This document shows, in pieces, positions 12,705 through 22,512 of a stretch of 64,000 nucleotides of DNA. The stretch comes from Drosophila miranda (taxonomy: Eukaryota > Arthropoda > Insecta > Diptera > Drosophilidae). The notes below the pieces were generated by a model. The model was not told the origin of the DNA. It saw only the letters and a list, made by a program, of their open reading frames with translations, and did not search any database. Where the stretch lies: the NCBI RefSeq assembly GCF_003369915.1, contig NC_046677.1:16758913-16822912 (forward strand), written 5' to 3'. The translations under genes and the position numbers were made by a program. The number at the start of each line of letters is the position of its first letter. Positions within the stretch are counted from its first letter, which is position 1.

Positions 12705-14023
12705 TTAATGGTAAGGACGCTCGCCAGTGTGGACACCAGTGTGCCTTTTCAGGTTATCATTGCGAGTAAATTTCTTCGGGCAATACGTGCACTGGAAAGG
12801 ACGTTCGCCAGTGTGAGACCGAGCGTGTCTCTTCAGGCCTCCTTTGAACGAAAATATTCTACCGCACTCATCGCACATAAAATTCAGATTTCTGGTTTGG
12901 GATAAAATACAGGTTAAGAAGAAACCCCATTAGGTCAAAAGATGAACTTACTTTGACAATGATTGGGTCTTCTTGGTGTGGCCTGAGATATCACTGCCAA
13001 GGTCGTTGCTGTTGTGAATAAAAAACTATTTAATGTCTATTTAATCATTCGATATAATTGAAAACGTACATCTTTGGCAACGGTGGACTTCTTGAGCGAC
13101 TAGAGGTATCACGGCTGGAAAGCACTTCCAAATCACTCTCCACCGACTCTGGTTTCTTCTTTTTCGGTAACGGACTACGATTAATTGTGTTCTTAATTCC
13201 AAGAGGTTTCGTGTTGCTGATTTGTTGAGAAAACTAGCATTGATTCGGTTTTGCAAGCATATTATGTACTTACAGTTCGGACGTCTGCTTGTTCTTGTGA
13301 CTGGTTTCATGTCTATTTAGCTGGCACTCAGACATGAATCCTTTGCCACACACTTCAGGGAACGGCAACTTGCCACAGTGACGACTGGGGACAATATTAA
13401 TTATAATTTATGTACATATAAGCTATGCTCAGTAATACTTACCTCTTGTTGTGCATGTGAGCCTCTGCTTCTGCCACCCGAGCCAGCTTGTGCATCTGCT
13501 CCATTTTGTTAATGTCATGGGTATCCATTGAAACGCTCATCTGCAGACGAGTCTGATCATCAGCGAAGTTCCTTAGAGGATTCCTCAATGTGTAAGTGCC
13601 TTCTTCTTCGTTGTCAATTTCAACCGACTCGTCCGCCGTCTCGGGCAACATAGCATTATTGAGCACCGCCTCAATCTCATGCCTTTCACTTGCACGCATG
13701 CGATCCTCCTTTTCATCGCTGTTTTCGATGGTGTACGTTTCTTCATTGATAACATTGTTTGATAACAAGCGTTGTTGATAATTTGCAAAGCTTTTGTCCA
13801 ATAACAACTTAAACCGATATGCAGTCTGCACTCCAAGAATGCAGGAGGGACAAATAAACTGCGGCATCGAGTCCCCGCGTACCACAGAATGCTCAGGTGA
13901 GAACTTGCTGATGATACAGGCGGGGCTGCTTTTATATAGGTTCAATCTAACATCGCAAATTTCAGCGAAAATGTCCACAAGTGGTACGGAACCAACCAGG
14001 CAAACGCGGCACACGTACTCCAT
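12705..14023 (-). CDS. ZAD-C2H2 zinc-finger protein, five exons, 360 aa
   Basis: Exons are 13443-14023, 13274-13384, 13070-13216, 12952-13008 and 12705-12891 on the minus strand. All introns have GT...AG ends (GTAAGT at four donor-type sites, GTACGT at one), and the joined length is 1083 bases, 361 codons with stop. The N-terminus is a ZAD domain with Cys5, Cys8, Cys58 and Cys61, a dimerisation module of insect nuclear zinc-finger proteins. An acidic linker follows, then a degenerate first finger (Cys206, His219, His223; the first Cys is missing), a basic/Ser-rich stretch with PKKKK, and two good C2H2 fingers: Cys305/308-His321/325 and Cys333/336-His349/353, joined by a TGERPF linker. The protein stops just after a second linker, TGERPYH, as if more fingers were lost. 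The likely role is a nuclear DNA-binding regulator. It lies only in the left arm. The start is the first ATG and gives the complete ZAD. Confidence 0.85.
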
Positions 14024-14160
14024 TTTTAACTCGCCTCAATCTAATTATTTGTAAATTTCGGCGTCCATCCACGCGTCGATTTCCGATAACATGCCATATA
14101 CTTTGCTGTCAGCTTTGAAGGGTTAATCGGGGGTATTAGGATTGCAAAAACCGAATGTCA

Positions 14161-14254
14161 CATTTAAGGGGTTAGGTAGAGACGGCCGCCAAGCTCGCTC
14201 GGAGCCCAGCACACTTAGGCCGGTTTCGGCCCGTTGTGATCATTTAAGGGGTTA
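14161..14254 (-). mobile_element. 66-bp LINE 3'-tail fragment with a 14-bp target-site duplication
   Basis: The sequence catttaaggggtta occurs exactly at 14161-14174 and again at 14241-14254. The 66 bases between them resemble the 3' tail of the LOA-like element at 15776-15860: a GTTAGG-type start, a CCAAGCTC(A/G)CT motif and a final CCGTTGTG. The pattern fits a severely 5'-truncated retrotransposition event, read on the minus strand, about 140 bases upstream of the ZAD gene start codon. Confidence 0.7.
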
Positions 14255-15775
14255 AAGTCTGCAGATATTGCCCATTCAAATTGTGTAAAGCAACAATTAA
14301 GTCTTGTTGACATTTTTTATGAAAGCATAAACTAAGTAACATTTCTGCGCGTTGTTTTACAGTTTTTTGTGGATGATTTTTGTACCGCTCAAAATCCACG
14401 CGCACTTTTCCAACGAAAACCAAACAGGTTGGCAGCACCGCGGGAGTCAGCTGATTATAATAATAATAATAGTTAGGCGATTGGAAGTGATCAATGTCTC
14501 AGTGTTTTGCTGGTATCAATCGATTTTCGAATCAGTAATTGCATTGCGCTCAAAAATAAATTTTATTTATAGGCAACTTCCCACTGGAAGTCCTTGACAA
14601 TGGCAGGACGTGGCGGATATTTTCAGCTCATTTGTCAGTCGTCGCCACCAGGTGGAAAATAAATTAGGCGACACTTCAGCCAAGCATCGATATCGTCGAG
14701 GCCAGCTTTCACACACAGTATGTACCGGCGCGGTAGTAACAACAGTCACGGATTCATTATACTGAAAACTTGGAGTTTGTAATGAAACACAACCGTAGTT
14801 GATAAACTGATCCTCTCTCCCTGCATGGGTGTGTACCTGTGTGTGTTCACGAGTTCATATGTGGGTGAGTGCGTAATTTAAAAGCAATTCTAAGTTTTTT
14901 GGTGCGTTAAGATGCTGGGCCAACACTCCCCAAACAAATTGTACTTCCCACAGACCAACCTTTCGTCTGCATTCATCTTTCAATCTCGCGCTAAGCGTCA
15001 GTCATGGTAGATTAAGCAATTGAAATTGGATTAGAAATAGACTAACCCGCACTACCGCTCGCCCTCCGTCAAACAACTTCAATTTGCATATGCCGGTAAT
15101 CCCGGTATCTGAGCCATCCCACTGACATGTCATTTCCAAGGATTATACAGCTGTAAGCCCCTTTCTGCGGCCCCACCTCAAGTGCAACACTTGGGGTGGA
15201 GGGTTAAGTAAATACTTGTTCTTTAAACACTTTTCGGCAGCTGGCAAATAAATAAATGCTGCCTCTTAAGTTCAATTCTCTGAATTACGGCCCATCTTGA
15301 AAGTATTTCCAGCTGCAACTGCAACAACATTCTTTAGTGAGGAGATTCGTATGTATCATACATTTATTCCAAGATGTTGCCGTCCGCAGAAAGAAAAGTA
15401 AAAAATGTGAGTCAAAACTTGTGCACATCCATTTAGCTGAGGGTATTCCGTACCCTACTGAAACATAAAACATTCCCAGCCCCTTAAATGCATTAAAAAA
15501 GATGTGGAACATTTAACTTTTCAACCAAGGAAAAGTAAAAGAAAGAAAAGTTTTTGAAACTGAATTTGAAATGGTAACCAGCCCACCTATCGATTGCAAC
15601 CAGAGAGCAAACATTATCGCTGAAAAAGGAGTAGCAATTGGGGAGACTAACTTATTATTAGGACTGCTTACTGTTTAAGTTAAAAAGAAGCAGAGCAAAG
15701 AAAGAAAGGTTTAATTTCGGGGGCGAATGGTATCGAAATAGAAACAATTAAAATATCCTCTCTTAACAGCACCCC
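14255..15775. other. Arm sequence between the ZAD gene and the LOA element
   Basis: From about 14590 the stretch is collinear, in reverse, with 50350-52540. The right arm carries about 1.1 kb extra (51310-52440) opposite 14700-14760. I see no exon with convincing signals. Confidence 0.5.
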
Positions 15776-15790
15776 TTAGGTTAGGTTAGG
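15776..15790. repeat. Three TTAGG repeats at the 3' terminus of the LOA-like element
   Basis: TTAGG is repeated three times exactly and followed by TT. On the element's sense strand this is a CCTAA tail. LINEs without poly(A) often end in short tandem repeats made at insertion. The unit equals the ancestral insect telomere repeat, which flies have lost; any link is speculative. Confidence 0.75.
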
Positions 15791-16294
15791 TTCAGGCGGT
15801 AGCCTGGGGGAGTGATGAAACCCTCCCAAGCTCACTTGGACCTGTAGAAGGTCCGTTGTGGTGCCGCATGGGCGTGTGCCCCTTCCCAGTGCCTAAAAAA
15901 TCGTGGAGAAACAGGCTGTTGCAAATTAAGAGCAGTCCCATCCGGAGGCTTGGATGAATCTGGACAAGGTCCCCGGTTTGATTTCGGACAGGTCCGAAAT
16001 GTCTGTGAGGAAAGCGGCCCCGAGAATACGAAGACGACGATTTCCAAGGGCCGGGCAGTGGCAGAAGAAGTGGGGAACCGATTCCTCCTCTTCCTCGTCG
16101 CGACAACTCCTGCAGAAGTCGTTATGAGGGATTGACAGTCTAGAGGCATGAGTGCCAATCTGCCAGTGTCCCGTAATGGCTCGAGTAACTGCAGAGCACT
16201 GTGCTCTGCTGAGCCTATACAGCTTGGCTGAGCGCTTCTTCGATCGATATGGCCATATCAGTCTTGAGATTTTACAGGAAACGGTTTGCTGCCA

Positions 16295-16722
16295 TCACCT
16301 ATTGGCATTTTGCTCGAACAATTCGTGCGTGAGGAGCCTGCACGTAGCCAGAGGCATCGCTACCTGCTCCCTCTCCATAAGGAGAGGAATTGTAGTACCC
16401 TGCCTTGCTAGCTCGTCGGCGGCGTCGTTCCCATCGATGTCCCTGTGGCCTGGGACCCATATAAGGAAAAGGTCTAACTGATCTGCGATCTCGTGCAGAG
16501 ACCTGCGGCAGTCATTTACAGTCGCTGAGTTCGACGATATTGAGCCTAGAGCTTTAATAGCTGCTTGGCTGTCCGAGAAAACGCACACTAAGTGCGTGTC
16601 TAGAAGTAGTTTGGAGACGATGGAAATGGCCTCCTTGATGGCTACAACCTCCGCTTGGAACACTGACTGATGTTCAGCTCGCTGCAGTAGACTCCGCCTC
16701 CCACGCGGCCGTTTAATTTTTA
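16295..16722 (-). pseudogene. RNase H domain of the LOA-like element, broken
   Basis: The domain should begin FYTDGSK, but the Ser codon is TAA (16720-16722). A shift of frame near 16665 then separates the first strand from the rest. The remaining frame shows the RNase H signatures AEVVAIKEA, FSDSQAAIKAL and VPGHRDIDGNDAADELA, with the usual Asp, Glu and Asp residues plus the late His/Asp pair. Type I RNase H would remove the RNA from the RNA:DNA hybrid during element copying. A single functional polyprotein cannot be made from this copy. Confidence 0.8.
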
Positions 16723-18204
16723 GCCATCAGTGTAGAAGTGAACCGCATTTGCGGGTCCTGGTTCGCCCATCTCCCAGTCCTCCCTAAGTGGGATTGATAC
16801 CTGGAAAGGCGTCGAGAGGTGATCACTAGGGACACAATAATCTGTCCTCTCTGGTAATTGCGGGTGTCTCGTCAGGATTCCCGAGTGCCCAACCGCGGAC
16901 GCTTTCCACAGTCTGGCTTCTCTCATTCTGAGTGCGGAAAGTGTTGCCACTTTCTTTCCCATGAGATCTATGGGGAGGAGGTCCAGCACAGTATCCAGGG
17001 CTTCCCCTGGAGTAGTGCGTAGCATGCCAGTTATGCATGGCTCTGCCACGCGTTGAACTCTGCTGAGTTTATTGAGGCATGTCCTTTTGTCTAAGGCTGG
17101 CCACCATACTACCGCTCCATAGAGCATGATCGGTCGTATGATGGTGGTGTAAAGCCACCGAACTATATAGGGGGTCATTCCCCATCTTAGTCCGATGGCT
17201 TTCCTGCAAGTATAGAGGGCTACTGTGGCCTTCTTTACTCTATCCTCTATGCTCAATTTCCAATCGAGCTTTCTATCGAGGATTAGACCAAGATACTTGG
17301 CGATGTTGCTGAAGATTAGCGCTTCCCCACATAGTCTTGGGGGAATCAGTGCCGGAACTTTGTACTTCCTAGTGAAGAGCACCAGTTCCGTTTTAGACGG
17401 GTTGACGCCTAGACCGCATTTGTCTGCCCATTTTGACATCTTCATGAGAGTGCTTGTCAGGCACTCACACAGCGTCTGCGGGAATTTACCTGAGAATGCT
17501 ATAGCAACATCGTCCGCATACGCCACCACGCGGCAGCCACCCCCCTCTATCTCCCGCAGCAGTTCGTTCACTGCCACGTTCCATAGGAGGGGCGAGAGGA
17601 CTCCGCCCTGCGGGGTGCCTCTACTGACAAATCTGGTGGACGTTGACGTCCCCAGTGGTGCCTCAACCGTCCTGCATTGTAGCATCTGATCGATCAGGCT
17701 CACCGTCCGGGAGTCAACCCCCAGGTCCGTCAGTGCACCCGTGATGGCGGTCGGGAGGATGTTATTAAAGGCGCCTTCTATGTCGAGGAAGGCTACCAGG
17801 GTGTACTCCTTACAGTTGAGGGACGCTTCTATGATCGATATGATCGTGTGTAGGGCCGTTTCGGTGGATCTTCCTTTCCGATAGGCATGCTGGGAGTCTG
17901 AGAATAGACTAGGCGGAATATTTACCGTGAGATGCATCCCCAAAAGCCGTTCCATCGTCTTCAGAAGGAAGGACGATAGACTTATGGGTCTGAAATCTTT
18001 GGGGGCAGTGTGCGAGGGCTTGCCTGCCTTGGGGATGAAGACGACTTTGGTGTGAAGCCAGGTTTCCGGGATATATCCATGGGAGAAGATTCCCTCGTAT
18101 ATCCTTTTGAGCCAATTAGTGGCTTTTTGTCCAGCGTGAATCAGTTGGGCAGGGATGATGCCATCTGGTCCCGCGGATTTGTATGGTTTGAAGCTTTTTA
18201 TTGC
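16720..18204 (-). pseudogene. Reverse transcriptase domain of the LOA-like element
   Basis: The frame is open from just after TAG (18205-18207) to TAA (16720-16722). The visible RT motifs are SAGPDGIIPA near 18140-18170, then, counted from the methionine at 17955: HAYRKGRST (23-31), FLDIEGAF (56-63, the first catalytic Asp), GTPQGG (113-118) and YADD (146-149, the catalytic pair). The C-terminal half has the usual thumb region with YLGLILDRKL. This is the enzyme for target-primed reverse transcription. All catalytic motifs are intact, so the inactivation lies upstream and downstream. Confidence 0.85.
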
Positions 18205-18593
18205 CTAGGAAATGTTCTCCTGGCTTAGCAGGTTCATGATAACACTTGAGGCAACGGAGGGAGCCGCGATGTAGTGTGGTCTGTTTTCATCGCAGCCGGG
18301 AAAGTGGGTGTTAAGGAGAAGATTTAGCGACTCATTGCTGGACGTTGTCCATGATTGGTCGGCGTTCTTCAGGTAGCCCAGAGTGGGTGTAGTCTTCGAG
18401 AGAACTTTGCGCAAGCGCGAGGCTTCCGAGTTATTCTCAATGTCGCTACAGAACTTACGCCATGAGGCGCGTTTGGCTTTCCTCAGTTCTTTATTGTAAA
18501 CTGACAGACTGGCCTTGTAATCGGCCCAGTTCTGCTCAGCGTTTTCAGCCTTAGCTTTATTGAAGAGTCTTCGGGAGGCTTTCCGGAGTTCCC

Positions 18594-19433
18594 TCAGTTT
18601 CGGACTCCACCATTCAGGTTTCTTCCGGCCTCTGCTCTTGCTAGAGGGGCAGGATTTATCGAGCGCCTCATTGCAGGCGTCGGTAAATAGTTTAACAAGA
18701 TGAGTCGTGGCTTCCCTGGAGATCTCCTCCTCAGGTGGAGTCTCAGGAGAACACGACAGAGGTGGTCTGAGTACCGAGCCCAGTTTGTCCGCCTAAGGTT
18801 CCGAAATTGAGCTGGTCTCGGTAGTGAAAAAGAGAATACGGTTTCCACGTACCTGTGGTCCGAGAAGGAGTGCTCTTCCAGGACCCTCCAGGATACGATG
18901 TTCCCGTGTAACTCATAAGAGGCAAGTGTGAGGTCCAGGACCTCCTTGCGGTTTTTAATAATGAAGGTGGGATCACTCCCCCTATTTAAAAGGACCATCT
19001 GAGTGGTCAGTAAATAGTTGAAAAGGTACTCACCCCTTTCGTTGGTGTCAGTGCTTCCCCACTGGCAGTGGTGTGCATTGGCGTCGCACCCTGCGATTAG
19101 GCCGGTGTCCTTGGCCTCGCAGTCTGTGATTAGCGCCCTGAGCGCCTGTGGAGGGGGGTCTGGTTGGTCGTGACCCATGTACGTGGAGCAGATTCTCAGT
19201 GAGCACCCCTGGCCTTCGAGGCTCACTGCTGTTTGGTCTTCATTGCTGAAATTTGGGAGCAAAAATAAGTGCAAATCTCTTTTTGCAAGGATGCAGGTGC
19301 GAGTTTTACCTTCGGAGTCAGCTACGTATAGCTTATAGTCAGGAGTCTCAGACAGAGACCTGTTTCGAGGATCAGGGTCTGAATGAGGATATGTCGGCTC
19401 ACCTTGGCTAGGTGGAGCAGGAGAGCAGCGCAT
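18594..19433 (-). pseudogene. APE-like endonuclease domain of the LOA-like element, N-terminally incomplete
   Basis: A 279-codon frame shows the late motifs of APE-type LINE endonucleases: GCDANAHH (115-122), WGS (125-127), LDLTL (166-170) and SDH (191-193, near the catalytic His). The early conserved block with the Asn and Glu metal ligands, normally about 60 residues upstream, is not present in frame, which points to an internal deletion or a frame break. Downstream, the frame ends before the RT. Its normal role is to nick the genomic target. Confidence 0.75.
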
Positions 19434-19499
19434 GCTGCTTACAATGGTGGAGGTTTATCTGCAGGAGTATCAGTGACATTCTGAGGTTCACCTCCCATT

Positions 19500-20263
19500 G
19501 TCCTGTCGTGGTCGCTCTCCGAAGAGTCCAGCTCCTCCGCGACCCCGATGTGCTTGAGATCCCTAGTGAGATCGCTCACGTCTGACACGTAACCATCTAG
19601 GATGTCATCCGACACCACTGATGCACGTCTGACACCGCAGCTTGATCTCCATACTAGGATCTCCGGGGCTCAGGTCTGGCTCGACCGTCGGCTGCATGCC
19701 TTTGGAGTCGGACTTGTACGGTACTACCTTCTTGTAGCCGTAGTCCACAGCGCCCTCCGTGTCGTGGAGAAGTCTGACCGACTCCTCGTTCAGGACGAGG
19801 ATGAGGGGACGAGGTGCCACTTGTCCCTAGGGATCTGCCCGTCTTTAGAGCCCCTGTCTAGGACTCCAATCAGGGTTTTTCCCCTCGCCACCAGACGCCA
19901 GGAACACCGGGTCGTCGTTGCCCAGGATGAAGGCCGCACGTCTTTTGTCCTGGACTTGGCCTATCTTTCGAGCAGAGGCGCCGCCTGCCGGTTGTCAGGG
20001 TTCCCGTCCCAGGGTCCGCCAGCCCGATATCGCTCTGCATGGTCGCCCCCCCGGTAACCGGTCGCCCTTGGGCCCCCCGACGTGGATTGGCCCGATTGGC
20101 TTTTCGGTCCTCTCCTCACAGCGCCTGCTGCCTCGAGACGGTGGACCGACTTAGTCTCCTTCCCCGTCTTTTTGGGCACTGGTTTCCCAGATGCGTTTGT
20201 AGAGGGATGGTCTTTTCACTCCGGCACTTTAGGAGGAGTGCCGTGCTCCTTTGCGGTGTTTTT
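19500..20263 (-). pseudogene. ORF1 (gag-like) remnant of the LOA-like element
   Basis: GC-rich sequence on the minus strand with several short, basic, Gly/Pro-rich open frames (19605-19820 and 19961-20179) that do not join. The position upstream of the endonuclease fits ORF1 of a LINE. I cannot see a clear CCHC knuckle set. The 5' end is cut by, or coincides with, Helitron H2. Confidence 0.5.
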
Positions 20264-21394
20264 TATACCCGATACTCAAAATGAGTATTGGGGTATATTA
20301 GATTTGTGGTAAAAGTGGATGTGTGTAACGTCCAGAAGGAATCGTTTCCGACCCCATAAAGTATATATATTCTTGATCAGCATCAATAGCCGAGTCGATT
20401 GAGCCCTGTCTGTCTGTCCGTCTGTCCGTCCGTCCGTCCGTCCGTCCGTCCGTCCGTCCGTCCGTCCGTCCCCTTCAGCGCCTAGTGCTCAAAGACTATA
20501 AGAGCTAGAGCAACGATGTTTTGTATCCAGACTTCTGTGATATGTCACTGCTACAAAAATATTTCAAAACTTCGCCCCGCCCACTTCCGCCCCCACAAAG
20601 GACGAAAATCTGTGGCATCCACATTTTTAAAGATACGACAAAGCCAAAAACGCAGAATCGTAGAGGATGACTATATGTTCTAGAGTGTAAAATCTCAACC
20701 AGATCGTATAATTATTATAGCCAGAATCAAGAAAACAATTTCATTCTTTCTCGCTCTGTCTCTCTCTAACACACAGGTTTCAGGGTCGGCTTTGCCAATT
20801 GCAAAATATGAGTTCAAGGATCTCAGAACCTATAAGAGCCAGAGCAACCAAATTTGGTATCCACACTCCTGTGATATCGGACCTTGACCGTTTCGTGTCC
20901 AAATTTCGCCACACCCCCTTCCGCCACCACAAAGGATGAAAATCTGGGGATATTCACAAATCTCAGAGACTATTAAGGCTAGAGTAACCAAATTTGGTAT
21001 CCGCACTTCTGTTAGATCTCACTATAAAACGTTTATCTCAAAATTTCGCCCCACCCCCTTCCGCCCCCACAAAGGACGAAAATCTGTTGCATCCACAATA
21101 TTGAGGATACGAGAAAACTAAAAACGCAGAATCATAGATAATGATCATATATATCAGATTGCTGAATCTGGATCAGATCAGATCATTTTTATAGCCAAAA
21201 GGAACAAATCAATTTGCACTGGCTACGCAGCACCCGACGTCACGCTAAGATTGATTTTCTGTCTCTCTCGCACGCACTCCTTGTCGTGTCGTTTAATATT
21301 AGCGTCGTCTGCCGCAGGAGAGCCATACTGACTTAGTATCGGGTATAGCTGTAGAGTTGCGGTGTACGCAGCAACTCACAACGTTCCCCCTCGT
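20264..21394 (-). mobile_element. Helitron-like element H2
   Basis: Full length (about 1.13 kb), opposite in orientation to H1. It starts tatacccgatactcaaaatg and ends ccccctcgttt, with a long GTCC microsatellite at 20421-20470. It directly abuts the 5' end of the LOA-like element. Its cgaggggg-end half (about 20905-21394) shares private variants with H3, 1.1 kb away. Confidence 0.8.
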
Positions 21395-22512
21395 TTAGTT
21401 TAAAGTTACAATAGAGAGTACTTCCACTAGATCGAGCCACTTCTGTGTAAATATTTTCCATCATATACCGCACTTATCCAAAGCTTTGCAGACTGTTATT
21501 TGAACACAGTCTATTAATTGGTGTAGAGACAGAACGCTTACGGCTAACATACACTTCACACGGCATCAGAGGGCCAGTCGGAGCACGAGTACATTTTATA
21601 GAAGAATTAAATTTCCGAATTTCTCTCCAAACATTTTAACTTGCCAAACAGTAGCAACAACAGGCTAAGGCAGCAACCGCTGGATCTAATAAAATTGGGT
21701 AGAAATATAAAATTGAAGCTAGTACTTAAAACTTTTGCCTTTTGCATGAAAAGTTTTTTCCAGTCAAAATTCCGAATGACTTCATAAATGCGTGGCCAAG
21801 GACCGATGTATATGTGGCTTTTTTATGCTTGTGCTTTAAATGCTACTGACCCAAAGGCAAAGTTGGAGAAAGAGCTCAATGAAAATTCCGAATTGATTTC
21901 GTTAATTTGTTGTGAGGACTTTTTCTCCTGACCCAGTCATTATTTTTGCATTTAAATACAGATTTTTCAAGCTTCAACCCAAGCACGGGTGCCATTTTCC
22001 CAAACATCTAACACAGCCCGCAATAATGAATATTTTTCACAGCGAAAAGGAGACAAACAAAGACAGGGCGAAGCATTGCCAGACATTTGACAACGCTGCT
22101 GGGTAAACATACATATAAGTTGCCATGGGATATTGCGGGGACTGAGATAAACTAGGGGGTCATTTACCATGCCGGCACTCCCGGCACATACCCGTCAACC
22201 AGATGAGCTCTCATTCGTATGGCATACTTCTAGGTGTCACCCAGCATATGAGGCTGGTTAATTAAAGCAATGCGATGGCGGAGTGCTGTTAACGTGGCAG
22301 CCAATTTGTTGCGCCGACTAGCCAGGAATGTGGGTGCAAGTAGAAAAAAGAAAACCACTAACAGGTCGTACTCTGGCAAATTAAAGGCGTAGTAAGGTTT
22401 TTTCAAAATTTGCCATGTGGTTTTGCAGGGCTAAAAATCATATATCTAAACGAAACTAAACAGAGTCGGGAATATATGTACGTATCTTTTTTGAATCCTT
22501 CGCATAGAAAAA

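Larger units (their letters stand above)
15776..20263 (-). mobile_element. Inactivated LOA/Bilbo-like non-LTR retrotransposon
   Basis: About 4.5 kb on the minus strand. The order 5' to 3' is an ORF1 remnant (19500-20263), an APE-type endonuclease, reverse transcriptase, RNase H and a 3' tail ending in CCTAA repeats. The domain order (endonuclease, RT, then RNase H) and the RT sequence fit the LOA clade; naming it Bilbo or TRIM is from memory. It is defective: the endonuclease lacks its N-terminal part, TAG at 18205-18207 lies upstream of the RT, TAA at 16720-16722 falls at the start of RNase H, and there is a frameshift near 16665. Its 5' end directly abuts Helitron H2. The right arm lacks it at the matching position (near 50.35 kb), so it inserted after the duplication. 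Confidence 0.85.
6095..22436 (+). repeat. Left arm of a giant imperfect inverted duplication
   Basis: Blocks in this arm recur in reverse complement, in mirrored order, between 49198 and the right edge of the window. Approximate pairs are 6095-6254 with 62720-64000, 6450-6715 with 62490-62740, 7130-7260 with 61500-61690, 7320-7800 with 61015-61490, 7810-7890 with 60940-61000, 8140-8330 with 60160-60360, 9740-9930 with 59880-60030, 9985-10600 with 57990-58600, 10955-11090 with 57850-57990, 12090-12345 with 56640-57290, 14590-15755 with 50350-52540, and 21487-22436 with 49198-50185. Matched stretches look roughly 90-95% identical by eye (an estimate, not computed). Arm-specific insertions are H1, the ZAD gene segment, and the LOA element with H2. 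The inner edge is near 22436, where similarity stops. Confidence 0.9.

Noticed and set aside
17225..17689. 154-codon plus-strand frame inside the retrotransposon
   Set aside because: It is antisense to the clear reverse transcriptase frame.
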